Assembly: GCF_023856365.1 (NCBI RefSeq)
Contig: NC_064555.1
Location: forward strand, 19,602,254-19,666,253
Direction: 5' to 3'
DNA from: Brienomyrus brachyistius
Taxonomy: Eukaryota; Chordata; Actinopteri; Osteoglossiformes; Mormyridae
Length of the DNA stretch: 64,000 nucleotides
The notes beneath the pieces were generated by a model. The model was not told the DNA's origin, did not search any database, and worked only from the letters and a program-made list of their open reading frames with translations. The position numbers and the translations under genes were made by a program. Shown one piece after another: positions 48,501-60,985 of this stretch (position 1 is the first letter of the stretch; every line of letters starts with the position of its first letter).

Positions 48501-50300
48501 TTTCTCTTTTTTTTCCTCCCTTTCCCATAATGCCGACTTGCTTCTAATGACTTGGAAGGAGATCATGTGATATAAACTTCAGCCCATAAAGTAAGGAATT
48601 AAAATGTAGTCCAGCATCGAGGAAGAGAGAAGCATAAATAGATCATTATTTACAGGCCGCGGTGAATAGGCTCCCTTTGAGATCCTGACAGGCCGGATAA
48701 GTAATCTGTTACTCCAGCACAGCCATCCCTGCATTCTCCTGGGCTCTCACGCATTGCGTGGTGACATTTTTACGTGCAGGAGGTGCCCCATTGAAAAGCG
48801 AGGCAGGTTAAATGTAAGCCAGAGGCCGTGCCCAGAGCATTCTCCAGACCGGGCCCCAGAGATGGACGTTAGACCGACTTTTATTGCCAAAGGGAGGAGC
48901 GCACAGTGGCTGCTCTGGCTTTGTGGAGCTGAGATTCATGGGATTACTGCTGATGTTTTCTTTAGGTGTGGGGGGAATGTTAAAAACATCTCTTTGTGCT
49001 GCTGGTAACCACCCCCCATGCTCCAGTCCTCATTCGGGGTACGCCATATATTATGAAGAACAGGCTGGGGGGCAGTTGCAGATGCAGGTGTTGCTGAGTT
49101 ATGACATGGGCTTGCCGGGCAGACGAGGCACGCATACCTAATAAATCCCTTTTGTTTAGAGAGCATTAAAGGTAGCAGACATTAAATGGAGGCGCAAAAC
49201 TTCCATCTCGAGCCAACTTGGCCAAAGTTCCCTTCTCTCTTTAATTGGCTTTTGGCGATTAGTCTGTGATTAATGTCCTCAGCTTCCTGGCTCCTGGCAC
49301 GTTTGCTTTAGCTCGGGAAAGTCACTGTCTGTGAAAGGTGCATTAATCATGACAGCATCTCAGTGGAGACATTCTTACTCTTCCGACCTGAAAGATATTT
49401 AGTGGAACACTGACTGAACACAAAGTCTCCAAGCTGAACGAGGGCAAAGCAAACAAACTGGGGTCATGCAGATATATTACTGCCAGTGGGAAAATGGGGA
49501 CCTTTTCCTATTTACACAGTACTCATTTAAGACTCTGTCTTCAGCATATGCAGTGTGTGTTTCTCGCTGCAAATGTCGAACCTCAAAGAGTTTTGCTTTT
49601 CTTCTAAAAAATACTCATCATTTGACTACTGTTTGGCAGTGATTTAAATAATTTGTATGTTGTTCTGATTTTTCCATTTTTCCAACTGTATTCTGCTCTT
49701 CTGTCCTCAAAATAATTTCCAGTGAAGGCCTTCCGCGTCTTCTCTCACCGACCCAACGAGCTGCAGAGGGCAGTGTCTGCATTTTGCGGAACCCAGTCCA
49801 TCCCTGTGTGACGAGCGGTGAAAAGACCATTCACATGTGCACCAGATATTCTGCCTCTGGATGATTTTCACGTTTCTATAAGTTATATGAGAAGCAGCGA
49901 GGCGGTGGGTTATAAAGCCTTTTCTCCTTCAGGTTTTCCATGTTTATATGACTCTGCAATGAGCCACCTGTGCCTTCATATTTCTTTCCATGCTGGACAG
50001 GAAAAGCTGATTTGATCCGTGACTCAGGTAGCTGAGAACAGCAGTTTGATTGTCCTTATTCTTAGAGCTCATAGTACATTTTATGGGCTTTCCATATGTG
50101 CAAGTAAGCTTTGGGTGGGGCTAGGGCTGGGGGTCTGGATCTATGGGGTTGAATGTGAGAGGGATGATTCTCGAATTTACAGGCCAGGCCCAGCAGTTTC
50201 CAATTTAATGTTGTCTTGGCAACACTGTTACACTGTTCTACACTTTTCCAGTGAAAATCAAATACAGAGGATATAAATCTATGATATAGTGGGTAAAAAC
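45541..50300. other. Intronic sequence
   Basis: No gene, RNA or recognised repeat. Confidence 0.35.
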
Positions 50301-50303
50301 ACA

Positions 50304-50610
50304 TGCCTTGTGCCCTGTGATGGACAGGCATCCCCCCCCAGGATGTACCCCAGCCTTGTGCCGTGTGATGGACAGGCATCCCCCCCCCCCAGGATGTACC
50401 CCAGCCTTGTGCCCTGTGATAGACTGACATCCCATCCAGGGTGTACCCCAGCCTTGTGCCCTGTGATAGACTGGCATCCCATCCAGGGTGTACCCCAGCC
50501 TTGTGCCCTGTGATAGACTGGCATCCCATCCAGGGTGTACCCCAGCTGTGTGCCCTATGCTGCCTTGGATATACAGCCCTGACTATGATAAGCAGTTGGA
50601 GGATGGATAA
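50304..50610 (+). repeat. 47-bp minisatellite inside a SINE relic
   Basis: About five units of CCTTGTGCCCTGTGATAGAC plus TGGCATCCCATCCAGGGTGT and ACCCCAG. The unit matches the SINE core (TGCCCTGCGATAGGCTGGC...CCCATCCTGGG). The array ends with TGATAAGCAGTTGGAGGATG, the SINE 3' end, so a SINE core was amplified in place. Confidence 0.85.
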
Positions 50611-53600
50611 TATTATAATCCCACCAGATATTATAATATATGACAATATCTGTCTTCTAAAGTTCACCAGTTATTCCAGTTTAAGAGTATTATTTACTAA
50701 GAAATGGGAGTTTGATGTGTGGGATTATTGTCTAATGTCAGTCAGTGCCTGGTTGCCTTCCCACTCTTTACTTTATCGGTTCCTCGTTGTGGCTCATATA
50801 TCAGTTGCCTCCTATGCTCTAAATGAACACTGTATAGGTCACTAGTTGTGGTCTCCCTCCCGACACAGCACTGCATCATGTGCCCATGCCTTTCAGGAAG
50901 GCTGCTGAAGTTGCTTCTTGATGGCCGACTGTGATCTTCAATTTAATAACGTCTCTGGTGTCTGTAACTGGACCCGTCTGAGGGCCGGAGCAACCCAGCT
51001 TCCTGGGCGCCTGGAATGCACCCGTCACAGTTATGACAAAGCAAAACAATAACGGTTCCAAGGCAGAATCTGGCACAATCCTCCAGGCACAGGCTGACCC
51101 TGCTTTCTCAAAAATATTGTACGCTGCTTTGAGTAAAAAAGCATGTCCTAAATAATTCCCAGACTGGAGGCGTGTCGTACGAGAAGGAAGATAAAAATGG
51201 ATTGCAGCATGATATGGAAAACTGACTTACTGCTCTGTTCCTTTACCTCCTGTTGCACTTTGCACTCAGGCCACTGGCAAATCTCCCAGCATGCACTGTG
51301 CCCTGGAAGCTGACCCCCGGTAGACCTGGATTTTACATGCTCCATCCAGAGGGTCTGTCCATTATCGACGGATACATAATATGACATGACCTTGGTTAGA
51401 ATCCCTCCCACACACACACACACGCACACTCAGATTTCCACAGCCAACAGTGAACCCTTTGGAACACCATCAAACAACTCCTCAAAAGACTGAAGTCGGT
51501 CTCATTTATTTAGGTCGCCCCATTAGCTCCCTGGTGACTCTGTGGGGGAAGTCGTACACAGAATCTGGGCCTGGCTGCAGCCCTCTCTGATACGGTAGCA
51601 GTATGCTGTCCAAAGTGGGGCATTAATCAGCCAGAACGTGAACCAGGAGTCCCACTGGAGAGAGCTGTAATCATGCCAGGCCATGCCCTCACTCTGGCAG
51701 ACCATTCGTATTAAATTTACACTAATGCCAACATTCACAAAACAGTTAAAATCCATATCAACCGATATGACAGTTGGAGTCAAAAATAGGAAAAAGGCAG
51801 GCAAGTTCTTAAGATTGCTGAACACGGTACCGGCAAAGGTGCTGAGTGGCTGTTCTTCCCGGACTGTGTACTGAAATGGGCGTTGTGTGCACAGCTTAGC
51901 TTTAATTCAAACCGGCTGTAAGACATTTCTCGTGTGCGGGAGACACCCATGCCCTGGAATGATAAGCTGTCAAAGTGGTATTAGCACAATGAAAGCCTTA
52001 GCTACAGAATATCAGTGGCGAGCCTCAACATTCAGGGGCCACTTAGCCAGCAGAGTCTCCTGGGACACTTATTCAGGGCAGACAGGGCATTTGGCCAGGT
52101 GCTAGCTGACCCCCAAACGGCCAGCTGCGGGGGACTCCCGCTCAGCCATGCTCTGCGATTCATCAGGCGCCTCCCAGAAGGAAGCCTGCAGTGATCAGCA
52201 CTTTGCAGGGCAGCTGGATGCCATGCCTGCTGTGACACTTGTGACTAGTATAGGGTCAGGGCTAAGTACCACATACAAGCTGCTTTTGTGTTCTCGGTTT
52301 AAACACTGTCCTCCACAATAGAGACAAAATATTTTTTGAAAATACTGCAGTCGAGGTCCCTGTCACAGAGGGCCCATTGATTATATGTTTATTGGATGTA
52401 TTTGAGATGTGGTGAAGCACAAGTACCATCAGAAATTTATGGTGTTTAAAACTCTGTTTAAAACTAGATTTCTGTTCCAGGTATAATTTCCTCCGCTACT
52501 ATTTGTCGTTGCCCTCATTTGTACCATCCGCAGTGGCTTTTTATAGCCTCTGCACTGCCTCATGCGACGTATCTCCTGACGAAAAGGCCTCATTTCATGT
52601 GGACACAATGGCCTCTTGGACAAAGGAGAGCCTGTTTGTAGATTGCAGTACACAAACGAAACCCTCTGCCATTCAGTCTGTTCCTGTTTTTTGCATTCGC
52701 AAACATGATCTGAAGGTGAAAATTATCTCAAAAACACAGTACTGTATGAATAACCTCATGCCCAGAGGAGCAAAATAATGTCATATTGACATAAGGCTGT
52801 CTATCCATTTCGTCGTGGGGTTTCCTTCAGGTACTTCAGTTTTCCACATAGAAATGAAGGGAGAGTTCCCACAAAGATTGTTACAAATCTGTGTGTGTGT
52901 GTGTCTTGGCACCCCATCCTGGGTTGTTCCTTGCCTTTTGCCCATAGCCTCCAGGATAGGCTCCGGACCCCCTGTGACCCTGAATAGGACAAGCAGGTAC
53001 AGGAAATGGAAAGATGGTTATCCATGTAGTATGGATATTTTGTTGTGCATTTTATTGGTTTTTATAGCTTTATCCTGCTATTTTTCACCAGTTTTGACTT
53101 CGCAGTCAAAATGAGCTTGACCACAAGTTCCTTCTCACGGTACCCCCAGAACTATTGCAGAACAATTGTGCAGGTATGGCAGAATTCATTGACCACTCTG
53201 TTTAACTGACCTCATCTTACATGTGGCCAGCCTAATCTCAGCGTGCTATTGCGGAAGTGACCCTGTCACGGAATCAGTGCTGCTTGAGTCTCGGGATGTC
53301 TGCGGCGTGGAGAGCTGGCATGTGAGTCTCCCACTGATGTGCCTGCTCATGCCAACTCAGCAGCTGTTGGCCTGTCTGGTGGCTGTCAGGCCATCTTTAT
53401 GGAGAATGTGCACAGCACGGCACTGAGACTGCTCTCCGATTATGCTGCTGGGCGATACATCTGACATGGTGCCACACCTGTTTCTGCAATGTTCCAGTAA
53501 GCTTAATAATTCAAGACGACTCAAGCCTTTTCAGTGGGAGATCCGCAAGCTGAATAGCTCGCTTTAGATTGTGCTAGTTCTGGGATGAATAAGCAAAACT

Positions 53601-54170
53601 GGGGATATCCTGCAGATCATTCATAATCATGTGCACTGGAGGCTTGTCGTAAAGATGCTCCTGCAAGCTAACTGAGCTCTCTGGGTCATTAATTCACTAA
53701 TAGTCTGGGCTGAATTATTGTCATGTTCTTAATATCATCCCAACTGAATCTGGTTGCTAATCTTAGCATTTCAAATGGGCAGTCGATAATGCAAGTCAAC
53801 CTTCTCAGCAGTATGCAAAATGCCTAAAATGTATTAAAACACTGCAGCATGTAACTGCTTGTTAAAATAATAGCTATAGACAAGCAGGTACAGTAAATGG
53901 ATGCATGGATCGATGGATGGATGGCGTTGGTGTCCATGCCTCTCAAATGCTGTTATCAGATCTCCACATTTCAGTCCAGTAAATGATAGACTACAATGCA
54001 CTGCAAACCTCTTTCCGGGAATCTGCTGAATCATTGGGGCAAAGGCTGCTTACCCACGCTCTGCATATTTGGGCCTGGCTGCTGCCCCCCCGCCAGTAAC
54101 ACCCAACCTAAATCAAACATGACTCTGCTGAGCACTAGTAGCAGGAGGGCACTGTAAACCGGCATGACAG
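50611..54170. other. Intronic sequence
   Basis: No gene recognised. Contains the SINE relic at 52.8 kb, a short (CA)n near 51413-51422 and a truncated SINE tail near 53878-53925. Confidence 0.35.
52806..53018 (+). mobile_element. Degenerate SINE relic
   Basis: TCGTGGGGTTTCCTTCAGGTA, CACCCCATCCTGGGTTGTTCC and ATAGGCTCCGGACCCCCTGT follow the SINE order; the head is missing. TATCCAT on both sides is a possible short target duplication. Confidence 0.65.
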
Positions 54171-54173
54171 AGG

Positions 54174-54817
54174 GTACACCGGGTGGGTACACTGGGAAGA
54201 TACACCGGGAAGGTACACTGGGAGGGTACACGTGGAAGGTACACCGGGAGGATACACCGGGAGGGTACACTGGGAGGATACACCGGTAGGATACACCGGG
54301 AGGGTACACATGGAAGGTACACCGGGAGGGTACACCGGGAGGGTACACATGGAAGGTACACCGGGAGGGTACACCGGGAGGATACACTGGGAAGATACAC
54401 CGGGAGGGTACACTGGGAGGGTACACGTGGAAGGTACACCGGGAGGGTACACATGGAAGGTACACCGGGAGGGTACACATGGAAGGTACACCGGGAGGGT
54501 ACACCGGGAGGGTACACATGGAAGGTACACCGGGAGGGTACACATGGAAGGTACACCGGTAGGATACACTGGGAGGGTACACTGGGAAGGTACACGTGGA
54601 AGGTACACCGGGAAGGTACACCGGGAGGATACACCGGTAGGATACACCGGGAGGGTACACATGGAAGGTACACCGGGAGGGTACACCGGGAGGGTACACA
54701 TGGAAGGTACACCGGGAGGGTACACATGGAAGGTACACCGGTAGGATACACTGGGAGGGTACACATGGAAGGTACACCGGTAGGATACACTGGGAGGGTA
54801 CACTGGGAAGGTACACT
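54174..54817 (+). repeat. 13-bp minisatellite, about 49 copies
   Basis: Unit TACACCGGGAGGG with variants TACACATGGAAGG, TACACGTGGAAGG, TACACTGGGAGGA and TACACCGGTAGGA. The 13-base period cycles through all three frames and no unit makes a stop, so long open frames exist on both strands (up to 268 codons). These are by-products of the repeat. Confidence 0.97.
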
Positions 54818-54819
54818 GG

Positions 54820-56860
54820 TGCTTCGGCTACAATCACTGCATGGAGTCTTATATCTGCCCGTCGCTGTCATCAGAATTTCAGTGCTAGTCATTCCTGAAA
54901 AGTGGGACTGACAGGTGTCCAGCCATTGGCTTCAGAGGAGGGTGACCTGACTGAAAGACACAGAGCAGGTGTGACAGAGTTGCATGTCATTTTCCATGTC
55001 TCAGAGCCAAAGCCTAACCTTTTGCCTGGTGTTACCCAGCCTTCCTGACTGCCAAACACTGCTCAGTGTCGGCACCGAAAAGCTGGCAAGTTATGTGCAA
55101 ATGAAGTCATTATAATTTGGAATAAATATTTTCCTTGAATTGGCTGCTGATGTTTGACTGCATGTAGAGCACATTAATAAGGGTGAAAACTCTGAGCTGT
55201 AGCTGTTGCCTCCTGACACTGCTCTTCCCAGGGTATTTTCAGTGGCCAGTGATCTGTAGTCAGCCACAGCCATTGTGCCGTCGAGAAGATCAGACCTGAT
55301 GCTGGATGGGATGCTGCAGTTGTCCAGATAAACTGACATAACAGATGTTTACCACTGAGCTAAGATTCTAAATGTCCCGTGGCAGATTTACGACTGTGTG
55401 TCTTCTCCACTGGGAATGCTTATCTCTTCTTCGGGATCAGTATTTTCTTTGTGGCAAAAAGAACAAGTGTGAAGGTATTGTTTAAGCGCTGTGGAAGTGT
55501 GTATTTGAGGGATTCTCCAGAGGGTGTGTGAAATATTCACTCCAGCTTCATTTTCATTTAATTCCTCCCTCGTCAACACATGGACACATTGGCAGGTGAT
55601 TCGGCTGCTAGACATCAAAGTATCATGTGCTAAATAGCGCAAAGTTACATTGATTCCACAGTTATAATGAGACCTGGGCTCCAAATTCCAGTCCTCCTCA
55701 GTGAGGTAAGACTGCATGTGAACACTCTGTTGCAGCTTATTCCAAAGACTAAGATTGTACTCCCTAATGCAATATACTGATCGGATTATTGTATTATTGC
55801 ATGCAGGACCATGAAGATTATCGAGGAAATAACTGCAGTACCTGGAGCCTATATATATAAAAAGTTTTGTGTTTTGTGTTTGTAGGTCTATATGTTAGAA
55901 TATATTTTTAATTATATAAAATAAACCTCTAGAGCATATTCTTATTACTGATAATATAATATTAATATATAATATAAAACAATAGCACAAATAACGCAGT
56001 AGTACACTCTTACTTAAAGTATTAATTAACTATAAACTAAGTGTTAGTTACATACTGATCCTATGTTCACTCATCACTAAACTGTAACGATGGTTTGTGT
56101 ATGTCATGCAGCAGCTATATTTGTTCATGATTTGTACTTGAGTAGTAACTGACTAAGTTACTTGTGCTTCCTCAATTAAAGTGTTATTAATAAAAATGAA
56201 CAGAGTAATAATTATGTATCAATAAAATGATGAGCAGAATAATGTTTTTATTCTAAATGCTGTGGTGCACCTTCTAACAACAGTTGCTGACCTTCCCATA
56301 TGATAGAAATTCACTGTTTGCCAAAGTTTAAAATTGATTTATTTTTACAGCAATTCATTGTAAAATAACTTAGGTGAAAGTAAGGCAGAGTGAAATATGG
56401 TCTTTGAGGGTTTCATCAGACGCATTGTAGTGTGATCTCCCTGTCCCTGCTTCTGGACAATGACAGGCATGTTATTTACGGCACGGGGCATGCTGGGGGG
56501 GGGGGGGGGGGACATTGCAGAAGTCTAAATTTGTCAGTGTGTCAGGAAGTGCGGGAACAGGGGGCACTTAGTGCTTAAAGGGCAGCAGATGCCTGCTAGG
56601 GCTGTGTGGGACCTGAAGTCGCAAGGCGGACTCATGTTGCCGCTGCTTTTCTGTGAGGCCGGCCCCATTCGGCCATATGTGGCTGTAGCTGTGTATTTGG
56701 CTGTATGGTGTATGTCATACATTGCCAGCGAGCTAACCTACCCAGTGTGTTGAGTGTGTGCAGAGGACCACCACTGGGCTTTCCCAGTTTGCTCTCTCTC
56801 AATTTTGCATACTCATCTGCTAGCCTGCCGCTCCTCCTTCCTCTTGCTTGTTCTTCTATC
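54820..56860. other. Intronic sequence, AT-rich at 55.8-56.4 kb
   Basis: No gene recognised. A poly-G run lies at about 56497-56511. Confidence 0.35.
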
Positions 56861-57160
56861 ACTGGAGTGCTGGGTAGGAGGAGCTGTGAGCGAGCTGTGG
56901 CCCACCCCGTGCAGCACGCTGCTCACTAGACCAGCGCCTGCTCTGAGGCCAGTCTCATCCTGAGAGGTTACGTTTGTGTATTCATTCCCTTTGAGGAGTG
57001 CTTTGTGTTTTTGAATTTTACTGTTATCTTCAATCAGGGCACAAAGAAGAGTGTTCTTTTTGCTTTCAGCAAATTCAGAGAAGCAACTGCTTCTGCCCCT
57101 GTACTTTTCAGACGTGTTTTGCGGTAGATTTCTAGTTGTCCATCAAGCTGTGCAAGGACA
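56861..57160 (+). promoter_or_regulatory. plec: Probable promoter and 5' UTR of plectin exon 1
   Basis: The 300 bases before the exon 1 ATG contain pyrimidine-rich segments and a possible leader. No TATA box or CpG island was recognised. Acceptor-like TTTTCAG near 57110 means a 5' UTR intron cannot be excluded. Confidence 0.3.
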
Positions 57161-59072
57161 ATGGTTGCTGGAATGTTAATGCCTCTGGAGTGCCTAAGGG
57201 CCATTTATGAACTGCTGTTTCGAGATGGAGTTTTGGTGGCTAAGAAGGACAAGCGGCCCCAGAGTAAACACTCTGAAATCCAGGGGGTCTCCAATCTGCA
57301 GGTGATGAGGGCCATGGTATCCCTGAAGTCCAGAGGCTATGTGAGGGAGAATTTTACCTGGATGCACTTTTACTGGTACCTTACCGATGAAGGCGTTGCG
57401 TATCTGCGAAATTACCTCCGACTTCCTCCGGAAATTGTCCCGGCATCCTTGCAGAGAGTGCGTCGATCAGCAGCCTCCTTGGATATCAGAAGCAAAGCTG
57501 TGTCTACCCAGTCCATAGACGGCCCAACGTCTTATACTCCGAAGCCTGCTGGAAGGGCTCACTCTGAAGGCCAGGAGTCACTGGACCGGCAAGCCTACCG
57601 GCAGCGCAAGAGGGATGCTGTCCTGGATGAAGCACAATCTAAGAATGCAGCAAAAGTTAAAGCTCCTACAAAATTAGGTCATCTGTTTACATCTAAATCC
57701 TTAAGGGAGTTGGATGTACAGGATCAGTCTGTCCAAGGAAGCGGACGAGGATATGAGAGAGAAGACATGATTGAACCAAATCCTGTAGTCAGTACCTCTC
57801 ATTCTCATTCTGTCGTTAAATGTGCCTTTACTGGACTCCACAAACAGAGTGGCAGACCAGATGGAAAAACTCTTCTGAAAAAAAGCACTTCATCAATAAA
57901 ACCAGAGATGCCTGCAGAACCAGTGACCGTGGAACTGCCACTGATGTCTGAAGTACGAGTGGGTACAGCAGGAACAAATAAGAAGATCATACAAAAGGTG
58001 AAGGGCAAAGTCATCAGTGATTTGGAAGAAATATCTGCTGAAGCTGGTATCCACAGAGCCTGTAAAGTATGTCCAAAAACTGTTACTGATGGCTTGGAAT
58101 TGGAAGCCTTCCATACTGATGGTCCAGTGGTAGACAGTCGTCAGGGGACATCTGATGTGGAAGTGGCTGACAAGGCTGTTTTGTTGGTGTCACCACAGTC
58201 TGAATCACCTGGGGACGCTTTCACGGTAGATGAAGATAATATGCTGATCTACCAGGACATTCCTATTCTAGCCAAAGAAAACACTGATTCTCGAACAGCA
58301 CAAATAACTGACATGGTACCTGACAAGCAGATGCCAAAGATTAGAGAAGGAGCTTGTTTAAGTGTGATCATGGAGGCTTACAAGCCAAAGAAGCCTGGAG
58401 AATTAATTGTTCCTGCTTCTGAACAACAAAAACCAAGCTCTGGCTTTGCACCACTGGTGTTGGTGGGAGAGGTAGAGAAAGAGGAACCATTTCCCAATAC
58501 AATGGCTCAAGGTGCCTCCAACGGAACTAAAAGCAGGCTAACATTGTCACCAGCATCCACAAACAGCGATACCAGCTTCATTTACAAAGTGAGGGAGCAG
58601 TGCAAAAGTGTCGTGACAAAAGTAGTACAAACCAACGAAATCCAAAATACGACTGAAATGAAGTCTACTGAAGTCAAAGTGATCACTGAGTCTTCTGAAG
58701 CATCTTCACAGGAGGTAGAGACATCCGTGTTGAAAGAAGAGCAACTGGTGGAGTTGAAAGCTGTTCCAGATGCATTGCCAGACCTTGAGGAGTCAAAGAA
58801 AATGATCATTCCTGAAAACCGTGACATTGAGCCACCGGAAGCACCTATGACAACTGCAGCAGCACCTGATACTGAAGCTCAGGAGGAAGAATCTCTCACG
58901 AGATGTAAAGAGACACGCAAACAGAACCTGAACACCGAGACAGGATTCCCTTTCCAGCTTGAGAAGCATGTAGGGGCCTCCCTTGACTTCAAACCTGTGG
59001 AAGACAAGGTCTCTAAAAGCCACGTGCAGGTGGAGGATGCTGAAGAAAGGCCTCATCCAAACACCACAGAAG
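57161..59072 (+). CDS. plec: Plectin alternative first coding exon 1 (S10-like domain) with long extension
   Basis: The frame starts [20 protein letters not shown] in context ACAATGG and stays open for 644 codons to a TAG at 59093-59095. Residues about 3-97 form the S10/plectin winged-helix domain, with [15 protein letters not shown] at 88-102 almost as in human plectin isoform 1, the form linked in mammals to the nuclear envelope through nesprin-3. Residues to about 165 still follow the human exon loosely ([11 protein letters not shown] beside EEQRVYRRKE). The remaining 460 or so residues are acidic, rich in Glu, Ser, Thr and Val, and look disordered; the human exon stops near residue 180. 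To join exon 2 the transcript must leave by a phase-1 donor. The best placed is GAAG|GTCTGA at 59072/59073, seven codons before the stop; it is a weak match, so the exon end is provisional. CAAG|GTGCCT near 58510 and TTAG|GTCATC at 57677 are alternatives. Confidence 0.92.
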
Positions 59073-59095
59073 GTCTGAAAGCATTCAAGTTCTAG

Positions 59096-60985
59096 TTCCA
59101 ATTCTCTCTTCCAGTTCTGCTTCTCTCCTCCCCTGTGATTTCTCTGCTTCGCTTTCAGGCTGTGGCCATCTTTCGCGGGTTTTATTTGGGTTTTAGCTGC
59201 TCATGAGTCATTTCCCATAGGAAAATTTTACTGGTCATAGCTGACATTTTTGGGCCGATCTTAAATTGCTATTTTGAGCAGAACCCACAAGCAAAAGACA
59301 AATGTGTGATTTATATGTGAGATTTCAGTGAGTTACATGAGAAGTAATTACGATTTTACATTGATATTAGAAATAAGAAAATATTCATGTTCTAATGAGC
59401 GTATGTAGTACAATTCATCTCCTGATTTGATTTGTGTGGTGCTGTGATCTTGTTTAAGGGAACTGTATACAGAGAGAAAGGCCTTCCAGGTTCCGCTTGG
59501 TCTCATACTAATGTTAATGTGTCTCTCAACTTTGAACACATGTTCAAAAAGAGCTCTCCAAATGCTTTAATCAAAATAGCAGAATGTCTGATCATTTTTA
59601 GAGGAAAATTGTCTGAGAAAAATCTTAATTTACACAGCTCTAGATGAAACGCTCATCTTCTAACCACTTATGCTGGTGGGAGTCAGGGAGTGGGGTTAGG
59701 CCACCACGGGATGCATGGACTGCAGGAGGACAGCCGCAGCACGGGGGAAACGCATGCGACCTCCAATCGCACAAAACAGAGATGAGATTCTGCCCCCCAT
59801 CCCTGGGGCTGGCGGGCCACAGCCCTGCCACTGAGGCACCAATCTACATTTTGAGCCTAGCACCCTTATTGTTAACAGAATACTAGGAAGATACAGCTTT
59901 GAAGTAAATGATCTATAACAGAATCCTTCTATTAATTAAATGATTGTTCTCTGAGCCAATGCCCTTTCTCCTACGTTTTTGCTGCTAGATTGTATTATCC
60001 AGCCAAAGTATTGGGTGGGAAGTCACTTCTTCTGCCCACTGTCTTTTGTTGGCCACAGGAAACTGCGTCAGCTTTGGGAATGGTGAAGCATGCTGTTCGT
60101 CCCCCAAGTCTCTATTGCCTGTTAAAGCCTTGCTCTTCTGCTGATATCTTTCTGAAAATAGATTTGCTTCCCTGCTTGAGGGATGGTCCTGTACTCTATA
60201 AGAAGTGTTTGTTGGTATTGTCACAACTACAGTATGCTCAAATAAGGAGCAGAACTGCGTGAGTTTGTTGGGGGAATATTCGCAGTCAGATGATCCGTGA
60301 GCTTGCCAACAGTGACTCGAGGCTGCAGTAATGTATGTATGCTGCAAATATTTATGCAGGCGTGCAGCTCTCCTGCTTCTCTGCTCTTTTGTACCCAGCA
60401 AATATCAAGAGGGCACTGAGCGAGCAGAAGAATGAGTGGCCTGTTAGGGTGCTTCTCAGCCGCTTTTGCTATTGGCGAGAAGTCCCGTGATCTCACGCGT
60501 GTCACATTTTCTGCGTCACGTGTGTCCTTTGATCTTACTAACCCACTCAGAGGGAGGCATGTCAGTGACGTTAAAGGATGCGGTAACGCAGCAGCTCACT
60601 GACACCTTAGCTTTACTGATGTGAATCCAGCTATTTATGTGTGGGTGTGTGTGTGAGTCCCTCTCTGTTTATGCATGTGATCTTGTAACATGTAACATCT
60701 GTGCCCTTACATCCATGGTGGCCCCTGTGATGTGCCAGTACTCTGATGTACCCCACAGGATATCTTCTGGATTATCCTCACCCTGGGCTTTTGACAGATA
60801 GCACTGACCCTGGGTCAGTGGACAGATAGCAGTGTGACCTCATATGCAGGATGGGAGGGTTCAGGAGCTGTTACAGTTACCTATAATTTTTGTAATATTC
60901 TATATAAATAATAATCTATACATCTATAATTATTATGGATCCGGGTGGGTATAGAGCAAGGACGTGGCATGATACAGGCAGAAAA
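59096..60985. other. Intronic sequence downstream of exon 1
   Basis: No exon recognised. A stretch at 59690-59840 resembles an old antisense SINE head (CCTGGGGCTGGCGGGCCACA, then CACTGAGGCACC). A cluster of CACGTG, TCACGCGTG and GTGACGTT lies at 60490-60575. Confidence 0.35.

Noticed and set aside
54031..54911. Several open frames of up to 268 codons on both strands
   Set aside because: They are produced by a 13-bp tandem repeat without stops in any frame; there is no domain or splice context.
55808..55830. ATGAAGATT as possible plectin 1d start (MKIVP)
   Set aside because: It reads MKIIEE with no donor in the required phase after the fifth codon.
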